Assembly: GCF_001528665.1 (NCBI RefSeq)
Contig: NZ_BBYJ01000005.1
Span: 248,001-312,000 of the forward strand
Reading direction: 5' to 3'
DNA length: 64,000 bases
Source: Microtetraspora malaysiensis
Lineage (GTDB): Bacteria > Actinomycetota > Actinomycetes > Streptosporangiales > Streptosporangiaceae
Positions 57,392 through 64,000 of this stretch are shown here, piece by piece. Numbering within the stretch: the stretch's first letter is position 1; the number at the start of each line of letters is the position of its first letter. The notes under the pieces were generated by a model. It was not told the DNA's origin. It saw nothing but the letters and a program-made list of their open reading frames with translations, and ran no database searches. A program made the position numbers and the translations under genes.

Positions 57392-57556
57392 GAATCCACG
57401 GAAGACATTGGCGTATTGACAGGTGAAGCCATGGAAATCAATGCGATGATCTGAAGATGAATGCAACGGCCCCTCCGGTCGTGTTGCAATCCGCCGGCGA
57501 GGGATCCACACTGTCGGACAACGCCGGACCGCCGTCGACAGGAGTTCGCCCCTGCC

Positions 57557-58234
57557 ATGCCCGCCAGCAGGCTCACGCTCCGGGACCGCCAAGTGATCGC
57601 CGCCGGTCTCGCTTCGGCCCTTTCCTACGCCGAGATCGCTCGACGCCTCGACCGTTCGACCTCGACCATCACCCGGGAGGTCATGCGCAACGGCGGCCCC
57701 GCCGGATATCGCGCCGACGGTGCACACCGCGCTACCCAACGGCGCGCACGCCGGTCCCAGGCGGCACCGCCCACGCCCGCCCCAGCTGCCGAGTCCCAGG
57801 CGGCGGAACGGCTGACCGTCGCCCTCGTCCAGACCGGTATGTCTCAGATGCCCGCTGCTGTGCTGGCCTGCCTCTACACCGCCGACTCCGGCGGCCTCAC
57901 CGCCGCCGACCTGGTCCGCCGACTGCGCGTCAGCCCCGCGTCGATCTCCAAGGCGGTCGGCTACCTGGAAGAACAGGAACTCATCCAGCGACGGCCCGAC
58001 ACCGGCCGCCGCGAACGCTACGAGATCGACGACGACGTCTGGTACCGCGCGATGCTCGCCGCGGCACGAACAAACGAGGCCGTCGCCGCAGCGGCCCGAG
58101 ACAGCGCCGAGGCCCTCGGCCCAGACACACCCGCCGGGACGCGTCTGTCCGGCATGGCCACGTTCATCACCCAGGTCAACGCCGACATCGTCGCCTCCGC
58201 CAATCGCTGGCGTACCGGGGAGGAACGCGCCTGA
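57557..58234 (+). CDS. IS30-type HTH fused to a MarR/GbsR-like regulator domain
   Basis: The 225-residue protein has an N-terminal HTH_38 like that of IS30 transposases (LTLRDRQVIAAGLASALSYA, then EIARRLDRSTSTITREVMRN and GGPAGYRADGAHRATQRRAR; residues 5-65). After an Ala/Pro-rich linker comes a winged helix of MarR/GbsR type, with MPAAVLACLYTADSGGLTAA and LRVSPASISKAVGYLEEQEL as the recognition helix. No transposase catalytic domain is present. It is divergent from the class C serine hydrolase, with the AATTG palindrome in between, and probably controls it. ATG 57557 is chosen; AGGAG lies 13 bases upstream. Confidence 0.82.
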   Translation: MPASRLTLRDRQVIAAGLASALSYAEIARRLDRSTSTITREVMRNGGPAGYRADGAHRATQRRARRSQAAPPTPAPAAESQAAERLTVALVQTGMSQMPAAVLACLYTADSGGLTAADLVRRLRVSPASISKAVGYLEEQELIQRRPDTGRRERYEIDDDVWYRAMLAAARTNEAVAAAARDSAEALGPDTPAGTRLSGMATFITQVNADIVASANRWRTGEERA

Positions 58235-58391
58235 ACACCGCAGGATGCGTCACCGATCCTGCGACAGCCCAGGCGCGGGGCACGGACGTAGAGACACCGC
58301 GCCGTGGGGATGTCCCCGGGCAGTTCCCCGAGCGGGTGACGGCGTCGCAATCGCGATGCGAAGGGTCTCCGGCCTCTGCCATCATCGCTGA

Positions 58392-59183
58392 GTGCCCCGA
58401 TTTGAAGACCTTGTCGCTGAAGGCGAATCCGTCCCCACCGAGGGCTGGGACTTCTCCTGGTTCACCGGCCGCGCGGTCGAAGAACGCCCGTCCTGGGGGT
58501 ACGCGAAGCTGCTCGCGGACCGGATGGCGAAGTCCGAGGCGGCGCTCGACATCCAGACCGGTGGGGGAGAGGTACTGGCCTCGATCCCGGCCGCCCCACC
58601 GGTACTGGCCGCTACGGAATCGTGGCAGCCGAACATCGGGATCGCCCGGCGCAACCTGGCCAAGTTCGACGCCACGGTCGTCGAGGTCGACGACGAGGCC
58701 GACCTGCCGTTCCCGTCGGACCACTTCGACCTGGTGGTCAGCCGTCATCCGGTGATCACCCGCTGGGACGAGGTCCGCCGCGTTCTACGCCCGAACGGCA
58801 CGTATCTCGCGCAGCAGGTGGGCTCGGGCTCGGTCCGCGAGCTGACCGAGTTCATGATGGGGGCGCAGGAAGCAGAGGAAGCTTCGGTCCACCCGTCTTT
58901 GGGACCGCTGGCGACCACGGCCGGCGCGACCCCGATGGAGGCCACATTCAGCGCGGAAGCGGCGGGTCTGGAGGTCGTCGACCTTCGTCAGGAAGCACTC
59001 CGAATGGAGTTCTACGACATCGCGGCGGTGGTCCACTTCCTCCGCAAGGTGATCTGGATCGTCCCGGGCTTCACCGTCGACGCGTACCGCGACCGCCTGG
59101 CCGAGCTCCACGACTTCCTCGAGCGGCACGGCCCCTTCGTGGCCTACTCGCAGCGCTTCCTCATCGAGGCTCGCAAGAGCTGA
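58392..59183 (+). CDS. Class I SAM-dependent methyltransferase
   Basis: The 263-residue protein has WDFSWFTGRAVEERPSWGYA near the start and DIQTGGGEVLA as the SAM-binding motif I (with GGGE in place of GxGxG), followed by VVEVDDEADLPFPSDHFDLV and SRHPVITRWDEVRRVLRPNG as motifs II and III. The start GTG 58392 has no ribosome site. It may methylate a small molecule or RNA; nothing ties it to a substrate. The RmlD-like reductase follows 140 bases later on the same strand. Confidence 0.88.
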   Translation: MPRFEDLVAEGESVPTEGWDFSWFTGRAVEERPSWGYAKLLADRMAKSEAALDIQTGGGEVLASIPAAPPVLAATESWQPNIGIARRNLAKFDATVVEVDDEADLPFPSDHFDLVVSRHPVITRWDEVRRVLRPNGTYLAQQVGSGSVRELTEFMMGAQEAEEASVHPSLGPLATTAGATPMEATFSAEAAGLEVVDLRQEALRMEFYDIAAVVHFLRKVIWIVPGFTVDAYRDRLAELHDFLERHGPFVAYSQRFLIEARKS

Positions 59184-59323
59184 ACCTGCTCGGGACACGG
59201 GCGGCGTCGGGGGACGCCTCGGTTCACCTGACCATGGACGCCCGGACCAATCTGCCCGGGCGGGGAAGTGCGGTGACGGTCGTTGGCCCGGACACACCTA
59301 CTGATCGACTCCGGTGAACGCCC

Positions 59324-60142
59324 ATGAGATTCCTCATCATCGGTGGCAGCGGTTTTCTCGGCGCCGAACTCGCTCGGCAGTGTTCGGCGGCCGGGCATGA
59401 GGTGGCCGCGACCTACCTGACCCGGCCAGGAGAGACCACGGGCGTTGAGTGGTTGCCGCTCGACGTGCGCCGACGAGAGGACGTCGCCGCGCTGATCGCC
59501 GCATTCCGGCCAGAGGCGGTCATCAACACGGCGTCCCGGTCGGCGGACTGGACGACCACAGCGACCGGAGCCGTGAACGTGGCTCTCGCCACCTCCGCGA
59601 CAGGTGGGCGCCTGGTTCATGTGTCCAGCGACGCGGTCTTCTCCGGCGCCGCGATTCACTATGACGAGACGTGCGTCCCCGACCCGATCACCCCGTACGG
59701 CGCGGCCAAGGCCGCTGCCGAGACGGCAGTGAACGCGATCGCGCCGACCGCGGTGATAGCCCGGACATCCCTGATCATCGGTGACGGCGGGTCCCCGCAC
59801 GAGGCGCTGGTGCATGCACTGGCCACCGGCAAGGGGAGAGGCGCGCTGTTCACCGACGACATGCGATGCCCCGTGCACGTCGCCGACCTCGCCGCGGCGC
59901 TCCTCGAACTTGCCGCATCCGAATATCACGGCGTTCACCATGTCGCCGGAAGCGACGCGGTGAGCCGATACGAGCTGGGCCGGCTCATCGCCCGACGCGA
60001 CGGGCTCGACCCGGACCGGTTGCCCTCAGGCCGGCGAGCGGACACCAACGCGCCCGGCCCGATAGACGTACGCCTGGAGTGCGGCATGACCCAGCGGCGG
60101 CTTCGGACCACGCTCCGTGGTGCGCGGCAGTTCCTGACGTGA
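59324..60142 (+). CDS. RmlD-like dTDP-sugar/NAD-dependent epimerase-reductase
   Basis: The 272-residue extended SDR starts MRFLIIGGSGFLGAELARQC (motif GGSGFLG) and has EVAATYLTRPGETTGVEWLP, RPEAVINTASRSADWTTTAT, the Ser region RLVHVSSDAVFSG, and Tyr-Lys in TPYGAAKAAAETAVNA. The C-terminal VRLECGMTQRRLRTTLRGAR fits RmlD-type proteins, so it could reduce a 4-keto sugar nucleotide. No other sugar genes are nearby, so the pathway is open. The start follows CCGGTGAACGCCC. Confidence 0.88.
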   Translation: MRFLIIGGSGFLGAELARQCSAAGHEVAATYLTRPGETTGVEWLPLDVRRREDVAALIAAFRPEAVINTASRSADWTTTATGAVNVALATSATGGRLVHVSSDAVFSGAAIHYDETCVPDPITPYGAAKAAAETAVNAIAPTAVIARTSLIIGDGGSPHEALVHALATGKGRGALFTDDMRCPVHVADLAAALLELAASEYHGVHHVAGSDAVSRYELGRLIARRDGLDPDRLPSGRRADTNAPGPIDVRLECGMTQRRLRTTLRGARQFLT

Positions 60143-60527
60143 GGTTCACCGACGATCGCGACCATCTCCTCTTGCCCCGCAGGGCCGCCTGACCCGGTTG
60201 TTCAGCCCAGGCGGCCAGGCGCATGCCCGAAATCACGACGGCCGCGCCCGGCAGGGGATCGCCCGCTCGTTTGAGCGCCGGCAGCGCCAACAGGACGAGA
60301 AAGCCGTCCGAGGACTCGCCGGACAACGTCGGCGGCAAGCAGGGCCGAAAGGTTCCACCCGGGCTTGAGGCTTTCCCGGACACCGGCGCAGCACCGCCAA
60401 CGAAAAGTCTCCGGGGAGAGTTCAACGACAGGCTCGATGTCATGAGCGAACAGCCCGGCGGGGCGGAGCCCGCCATCAAGAATTTCGGCCTGTGGCCGCG
60501 CTGCGGACTGACCGTGGAGGTGGACGC
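60143..60527 (+). other. 385-base gap with a possible short coding stretch
   Basis: A plus-strand open frame, most plausibly from ATG 60442, ends IKNFGLWPRCGLTVEVDA and stops at 60529-60531, overlapping the GTG start of the DHA2 transporter (GTGA). Its last codons contain the GGAGG ribosome site of that gene. The overlap hints at a coupled short peptide of 29 residues, but I do not recognise it and no ribosome site supports its start. The rest of the gap is GC-rich with no other feature. Confidence 0.3.
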
Positions 60528-61934
60528 GTGAAGCTCGCCCCTGCCCCGCCCTCCTGGGGGGAGCTGCTGGGCCGGGAGCATCTCGGCGCGGCGGTCGTGC
60601 TGGCGGGTGGGGTGCTCGTCGGAGCGATCAACATCTACCTCGCGGCGAGCCTGCTGCCGACCGCGGTGGCGGACCTCGGCGGCGCGAGCTTCTACTCCTG
60701 GAACATGACGATGTACCTCGTCGCCATGGTGATCGCGACGATGCTCGCCGGCCGGCTCCTGTCTCGATGGGGGAACGTCGGCGCCTACCTCCTCGGCTTC
60801 GCCACGTTCACTGCGGGCTCGCTGGCCTGCGCGGTGAGCTCGGCGATGGCCGTACTGCTGGCCTCTCGCGGCGTCCAGGGGCTCGGCGCCGGTCTGCTGT
60901 CCGGGCTGGGGTTCGCCGTCATCCGATCGGCGCTGCCACCCCGGCTCTGGACGCGTGGCGCCGCGCTGATGTCGGCGATGTACGGCGTCGGCAACTTCGC
61001 CGGTCCCGCGCTCGGCGGACTGTTCGCCCAGATGGGCGCGTGGCGCCTGGCATTCGCCCTGGTAGCGGCCATCGCGGCGGTGTGCGGTGCGATCGTGCCT
61101 CGCGTGCTGCCGCGCAGCGAACGAAGCGACGTGCGCCCGCCGATCCCGGCCGTGTCTCTGCTGCTGGTCACGGCCGCCGCCGGGACCGTGAGCGTGGCGG
61201 GAATCCTGCCAGGCACACTCGCCAAGGCCGCCGGAATTGCGGGGGCGTTGCTGCTGATGGCCGGGTTCGTCGCCTACGAGCGGCGCAGCGAGCTGAGGGT
61301 CTTCCCACGTACGACGTACCAGCGGGGTTCGTCGTTGAAGTGGGTCTATCTGACGCTGGGGCTGCTGGCCTTCGGGGTCGCCGCCGAGTCGTTCCTGCCC
61401 CTGTTCGGCCAGCGGCTGGGCGGACTGCCGCCGCTCGTGGCGGGATTCTTCGCCGCTGCCATCTCGCTCGGCTGGTCGGTGACCCAGATCGGCAGTGCCT
61501 CGGTGACCGGGCAGCGTGCCGTACGGCTGCGCATCCTTGGCCCGGTGTTGCTCGCCGCGGGCCTCCTCGTCCAGGGCCTGTTGCAGCGCGAGGACACGCC
61601 GATCTGGCTGGTGGTCGCTTGGGTTCCGGTGCTGTTCATCGCGGGTTCGGGCATCGGCCTGGCCTATCCGCACCTGTCGGTTGCCGCGATGTCCAGTACC
61701 CGGGATCCCGAGGAGGGAGGGCGGGCCGCCGCGGGAGTCGCCACCGTGACAAGCCTGTCGATCGCGTTCGGCACGGCGGTGGCGGGGCTCCTGGTCAACC
61801 TGGGCGGCCGGTCGATGCTCGACTCGGCACGATACGTGCTGTTCGGGCTCGCGGCCATCTGCGCGATCGGCGCTCTCACCGCGCACGCGTCCAAGGGCGC
61901 GAGCCGTACAGAACCCGCCCACCAGGGCTCCTAA
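60528..61934 (+). CDS. DHA2-type MFS drug exporter
   Basis: The 468-residue protein starts at GTG 60528, supported by GGAGG seven bases upstream. It has 13 to 14 predicted helices, IYLAASLLPTAVADLGGASF (the antiporter motif region of helix 1-2), AGRLLSRWGNVGAYLLGFAT as motif A, and ASRGVQGLGAGLLSGLGF as motif B/C. It probably exports a drug or an antibiotic-like metabolite by proton antiport. A P450 gene starts 25 bases downstream and a ferredoxin follows, so it may export the P450 product. Confidence 0.9.
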   Translation: MKLAPAPPSWGELLGREHLGAAVVLAGGVLVGAINIYLAASLLPTAVADLGGASFYSWNMTMYLVAMVIATMLAGRLLSRWGNVGAYLLGFATFTAGSLACAVSSAMAVLLASRGVQGLGAGLLSGLGFAVIRSALPPRLWTRGAALMSAMYGVGNFAGPALGGLFAQMGAWRLAFALVAAIAAVCGAIVPRVLPRSERSDVRPPIPAVSLLLVTAAAGTVSVAGILPGTLAKAAGIAGALLLMAGFVAYERRSELRVFPRTTYQRGSSLKWVYLTLGLLAFGVAAESFLPLFGQRLGGLPPLVAGFFAAAISLGWSVTQIGSASVTGQRAVRLRILGPVLLAAGLLVQGLLQREDTPIWLVVAWVPVLFIAGSGIGLAYPHLSVAAMSSTRDPEEGGRAAAGVATVTSLSIAFGTAVAGLLVNLGGRSMLDSARYVLFGLAAICAIGALTAHASKGASRTEPAHQGS

Positions 61935-61959
61935 CCATCCTTCGATGTGAGGAGATGCC

Positions 61960-63174
61960 ATGACTGACGCCCTGTCAGAGATGCCGACGTTCCCGATGGC
62001 CCGTGCGGCGCAGTGCCCGTTCGACCCGGCGCCCGAGCTGAGCCGCCGGATGGAAGAAGCGCCGGTTTCGCGAGTGAGACTGTGGGACGGCACCACCCCG
62101 TGGATGGTCACCCGTTACGAGGATGTGCGCGCGGTGCTCGCCGATCCACGCGTCAGCGTCGACGTCACACAACCCGGCTTCCCGCACACCAACGCGGTGA
62201 GCAGGGCACGCGACGCGCAGATGAAGACGCTGATGCAGATGGACGCGCCGGAGCACATCACGCAGCGGCGGCTCATGACCGCGGACTTCATGATCAAAAA
62301 AATGGAGGCGCTGCGGCCGAGGATCCAGCATCTCGTCGATGGGCTTATCGATGAAATGCTCGCCGGTCCGAATCCGGTCGATCTGGTGGAGGCGATCGCG
62401 CTACCGGTGCCCTCGCTGGTGATCTGCGAGCTGCTGGGGGTGCCCTACACCGACCGCGCCTTCTTCCAGCGCGTGGCCGGCGCGCTCGTCATGGACGAGC
62501 CCGACCCCGCGCAGGCCATGGCCGCCAGCGAGGAGCTCAGCGGCTACCTCGACGACCTGGTGGAGAAGAAGAACGCCGAGCCGGGCGACGACGTCCTCAG
62601 CAGGCTGGCCGTCGAGCAATACCGGACCGGCGCGATGACCCGGCAGGAGATCTCCACGATGGGCCAACTCCTTCTGGTGGCCGGGCACGACACCACCGCG
62701 AACATGATCGCGCTGGGCACGGCCGCGCTGCTGGCGAACCCAGAGCAGCTGAACGCCGTCCGCGACGGCGACCCCGGCCTGGTGGCCAACGCCGTCGAAG
62801 AGCTCCTGCGCTACCTGTCCATCACCCACACAGAAGCACGCCGCGTCGCGCGGGAGGACCTCGAGATCGGCGGCCGGCTCATCCGCAAGGGCGACGGCAT
62901 CGTCGTCGTGAAGAGCACCGCCAACCGGGACCCGTCGGTCTTCGCCGACCCCGACGCTCTCGATGTCCACCGCAAAGCCCGCCATCACGTCGCCTTCGGT
63001 TACGGTCCCCACCAGTGTCTGGGCCAGGCACTGGCCCGGGTGGAACTGCAGGTCGTGTACGGCACGCTCTACCGGCGTATCCCCACGCTGGCCCTGGCCG
63101 TTCCACTGGAACAGCTGACGTTCAAACACCACGCCGTCTTCTACGGGGTCCGCGAACTGCCCGTCACCTGGTAA
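61960..63174 (+). CDS. Cytochrome P450
   Basis: The 404-residue enzyme is a complete bacterial class I P450. It has the substrate-entry RRLMTADFMIKKMEALRPRI region, the I-helix oxygen-activation motif VAGHDTTANMIALGTA, the K-helix region EELLRYLSITHTEARRVARE and the haem loop HVAFGYGPHQCLGQALARVE with the Cys thiolate ligand near residue 349. It resembles the CYP105/CYP107 style. It needs a ferredoxin; the one that follows at 63195 is broken, so another must serve. The ATG at 61960 follows GAGGAGATGCC. The substrate is unknown. Confidence 0.95.
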   Translation: MTDALSEMPTFPMARAAQCPFDPAPELSRRMEEAPVSRVRLWDGTTPWMVTRYEDVRAVLADPRVSVDVTQPGFPHTNAVSRARDAQMKTLMQMDAPEHITQRRLMTADFMIKKMEALRPRIQHLVDGLIDEMLAGPNPVDLVEAIALPVPSLVICELLGVPYTDRAFFQRVAGALVMDEPDPAQAMAASEELSGYLDDLVEKKNAEPGDDVLSRLAVEQYRTGAMTRQEISTMGQLLLVAGHDTTANMIALGTAALLANPEQLNAVRDGDPGLVANAVEELLRYLSITHTEARRVAREDLEIGGRLIRKGDGIVVVKSTANRDPSVFADPDALDVHRKARHHVAFGYGPHQCLGQALARVELQVVYGTLYRRIPTLALAVPLEQLTFKHHAVFYGVRELPVTW

Positions 63175-63194
63175 ATCACCGAAGGAGAAAGCAC

Positions 63195-63420
63195 ATGAAG
63201 GTCACCGTCGACCAGGACGCCTGCACCGGTTCGGGGCAATGCGTTCTCATCTCACCGGAAGTGTTCGACCAACAGGCTCGACATCGGCGGCGAGCGGCGG
63301 AGTGCGCGCGACCAGGGCCTGGATCGCGGACATCACGGCCGCGCGGTCGTCAGGGGAGCTGTCGCTATGACGCCATGTACGGCCCGGCTGACGCGGTCTG
63401 CGTCGCAGATTTCAGCGAAT
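63195..63420 (+). pseudogene. Broken 3Fe-4S ferredoxin gene
   Basis: The start is perfect: AAGGAG, ATG, then MKVTVDQDACTGSGQCVLIS and PEVFDQQ, with the first two of the cluster cysteines (C-T-G-S-G-Q-C). After about 26 codons the frame goes into unrelated Arg-rich sequence and never reaches the C-terminal CP motif, so the protein cannot bind its cluster properly. No intact continuation is visible in another frame. It would have been the redox partner of the upstream P450. Confidence 0.65.
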
Positions 63421-64000
63421 TCAATCAACGCACGACTGGGAGCCGGCGAAGCCGTCCAGGGCAGCGCGGATTTCCTTGCGCATGGTGTCACTGCCGGTGT
63501 GCCCAGAGTCGTCCACAACGACGAGGCGCGCATCGGGCCAAGCCTGGGCCAATTGCCAGGCGGTCTCCAGTGGCCCACCCAGGTCGAAGCGGCCATGGAC
63601 GAGCACGCCGGGGATGCCGGCCAGTTTGTGTGCGTTGTGCAGCAGGACGCCCTCCTCCAGCCAGGCGGCGTTCGAAAAGTAGTGCGCGCAGATCCTGACA
63701 AAGGCCTGCAGATCAGCGGGTGGCCGGTCACTGTAGGCGTTCGGCTTGCCGTTCACCTCCAAGGAGATCACCGCGTCCTCCCAGGCCGTCCAGTCGTGAG
63801 CCGCCTTGGCCCGCACGGCAGGGTCGGGGTCGGACATGAGACGCGCGTAGGCGGCCAGCAGATCGCCATCGCGCTGGTCCTCAGGAACCCCCGCGCGGAA
63901 GCGCTGCCATTGTTCGGGAAAGAACCGGCCGACGCCGCGATAGAGCCAGTCGATCTCGGAGCGGCGGGTCATGGTGACGCCGGTGATGACCATCTCCGAC
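63421..64000 (-). CDS. Proline iminopeptidase-like protein, truncated by the window edge
   Basis: The frame is open to the end of the window, so only the C-terminal 190 or so residues are seen. They begin near GVTMTRRSEIDWLYRGVGRF and include FPEQWQRFRAGVPEDQRDGD, the core end with VLVHGRFDLGGPLETAWQLA (acid Asp in GRFD) and VVVDDSGHTGSD (catalytic His). This is the C-terminal half of family S33 prolyl aminopeptidases, which release N-terminal proline. The nucleophile Ser lies beyond the edge. It is convergent with the broken ferredoxin. Confidence 0.88.
   Translation of the reverse strand, partial: SEMVITGVTMTRRSEIDWLYRGVGRFFPEQWQRFRAGVPEDQRDGDLLAAYARLMSDPDPAVRAKAAHDWTAWEDAVISLEVNGKPNAYSDRPPADLQAFVRICAHYFSNAAWLEEGVLLHNAHKLAGIPGVLVHGRFDLGGPLETAWQLAQAWPDARLVVVDDSGHTGSDTMRKEIRAALDGFAGSQSCVD

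Noticed and set aside
59985-62111. 708-codon minus-strand frame opposite the exporter and P450
   Set aside because: Arg/Gln/His-rich with no recognisable domain, antisense to two well-supported genes.
58392-63420. Methyltransferase, RmlD-like reductase, exporter and P450 as one biosynthetic cluster
   Set aside because: Gaps of 140 and 385 bases, no core biosynthetic enzyme and a broken ferredoxin; co-function cannot be supported.
1-64000. CRISPR array, tRNA or rRNA genes
   Set aside because: No regularly spaced repeats of CRISPR size and no cloverleaf or rRNA sequence could be recognised by reading; a dedicated scan was not possible.

Overview
The window is about 70% GC, densely coded and rich in GTG and TTG starts, leaderless promoters, ECF sigma factors, SDRs, alpha/beta hydrolases and one-component regulators. 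That is the profile of a large-genome soil actinomycete; Streptosporangiales (Nonomuraea, Actinomadura or Streptosporangium type) is my inference from protein style, not a demonstrated placement. No rRNA, tRNA, CRISPR array or complete insertion sequence is visible. The only clearly essential gene is purB (adenylosuccinate lyase, 32866-34293). The rest looks like accessory chromosome: small stress, detoxification and transport units, each next to its own regulator.

Layout. 0-8.9 kb: TSUP exporter, DeoR-MFS pair, WYL regulator, two alpha/beta hydrolases, LysE exporter, and an ECF41-type sigma factor divergent from an FAD oxidoreductase. 8.9-16.5 kb: an unknown protein coupled to a Tat-exported PHP phosphoesterase with a His-rich leader, an NmrA/MDR fusion oxidoreductase with a divergent AraC regulator, an XRE regulator with a SnoaL-like protein, and an SDR with a divergent MerR. 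16.9-22.7 kb: a decaying mobile region bounded by two pieces of a Tn3-family transposase; it holds a GbsR-hydrolase pair, SoxR with an FMN reductase, remnants of an erythromycin-esterase-like gene and of an SDR, and an ECF42 sigma factor with its DGPF partner. 22.7-32.8 kb: SRPBCC protein, FAD monooxygenase, TIM-barrel hydrolase with TetR, YkgJ-like/pentapeptide protein, SDR, and MarR divergent from an RND efflux pump. 32.8-46.1 kb: purB-GNAT, YdeI and VOC proteins, HAD phosphatase, membrane proteins, MerR, a DHFR-like reductase with TetR, LysE, tyrosine recombinase, two-domain hydrolase with its HTH regulator. 46.1-57.3 kb: a ClpX-type zinc-finger/HTH protein with twin operators, MarR divergent from an epoxide hydrolase, IS and MITE debris, a DUF2236-EF-hand oxygenase coupled to a cis-prenyltransferase, NmrA with MerR, an ECF sigma factor with a DHFR-like protein, and a class C serine hydrolase. 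57.5-64 kb: an IS30-type HTH fused to a MarR-like domain, methyltransferase, RmlD-like reductase, DHA2 exporter, P450, a broken ferredoxin and the C-terminal part of a proline iminopeptidase cut by the window edge.

The recurring theme is a divergent regulator-enzyme pair with a readable palindromic operator between them. I could read candidate operators or MerR-type long-spacer promoters for the GbsR, SoxR, TetR (twice), MarR (twice), MerR (twice), XRE, ECF41 and ClpX-zinc-finger units. The most unusual unit is the translationally coupled pair cis-prenyltransferase plus DUF2236 oxygenase with fused EF-hands (49893-52135). DUF2236 is the superfamily of rubber oxygenase, so the pair could make and oxidatively cleave a cis-polyprenyl chain under calcium control. 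This is a hypothesis, not a result.
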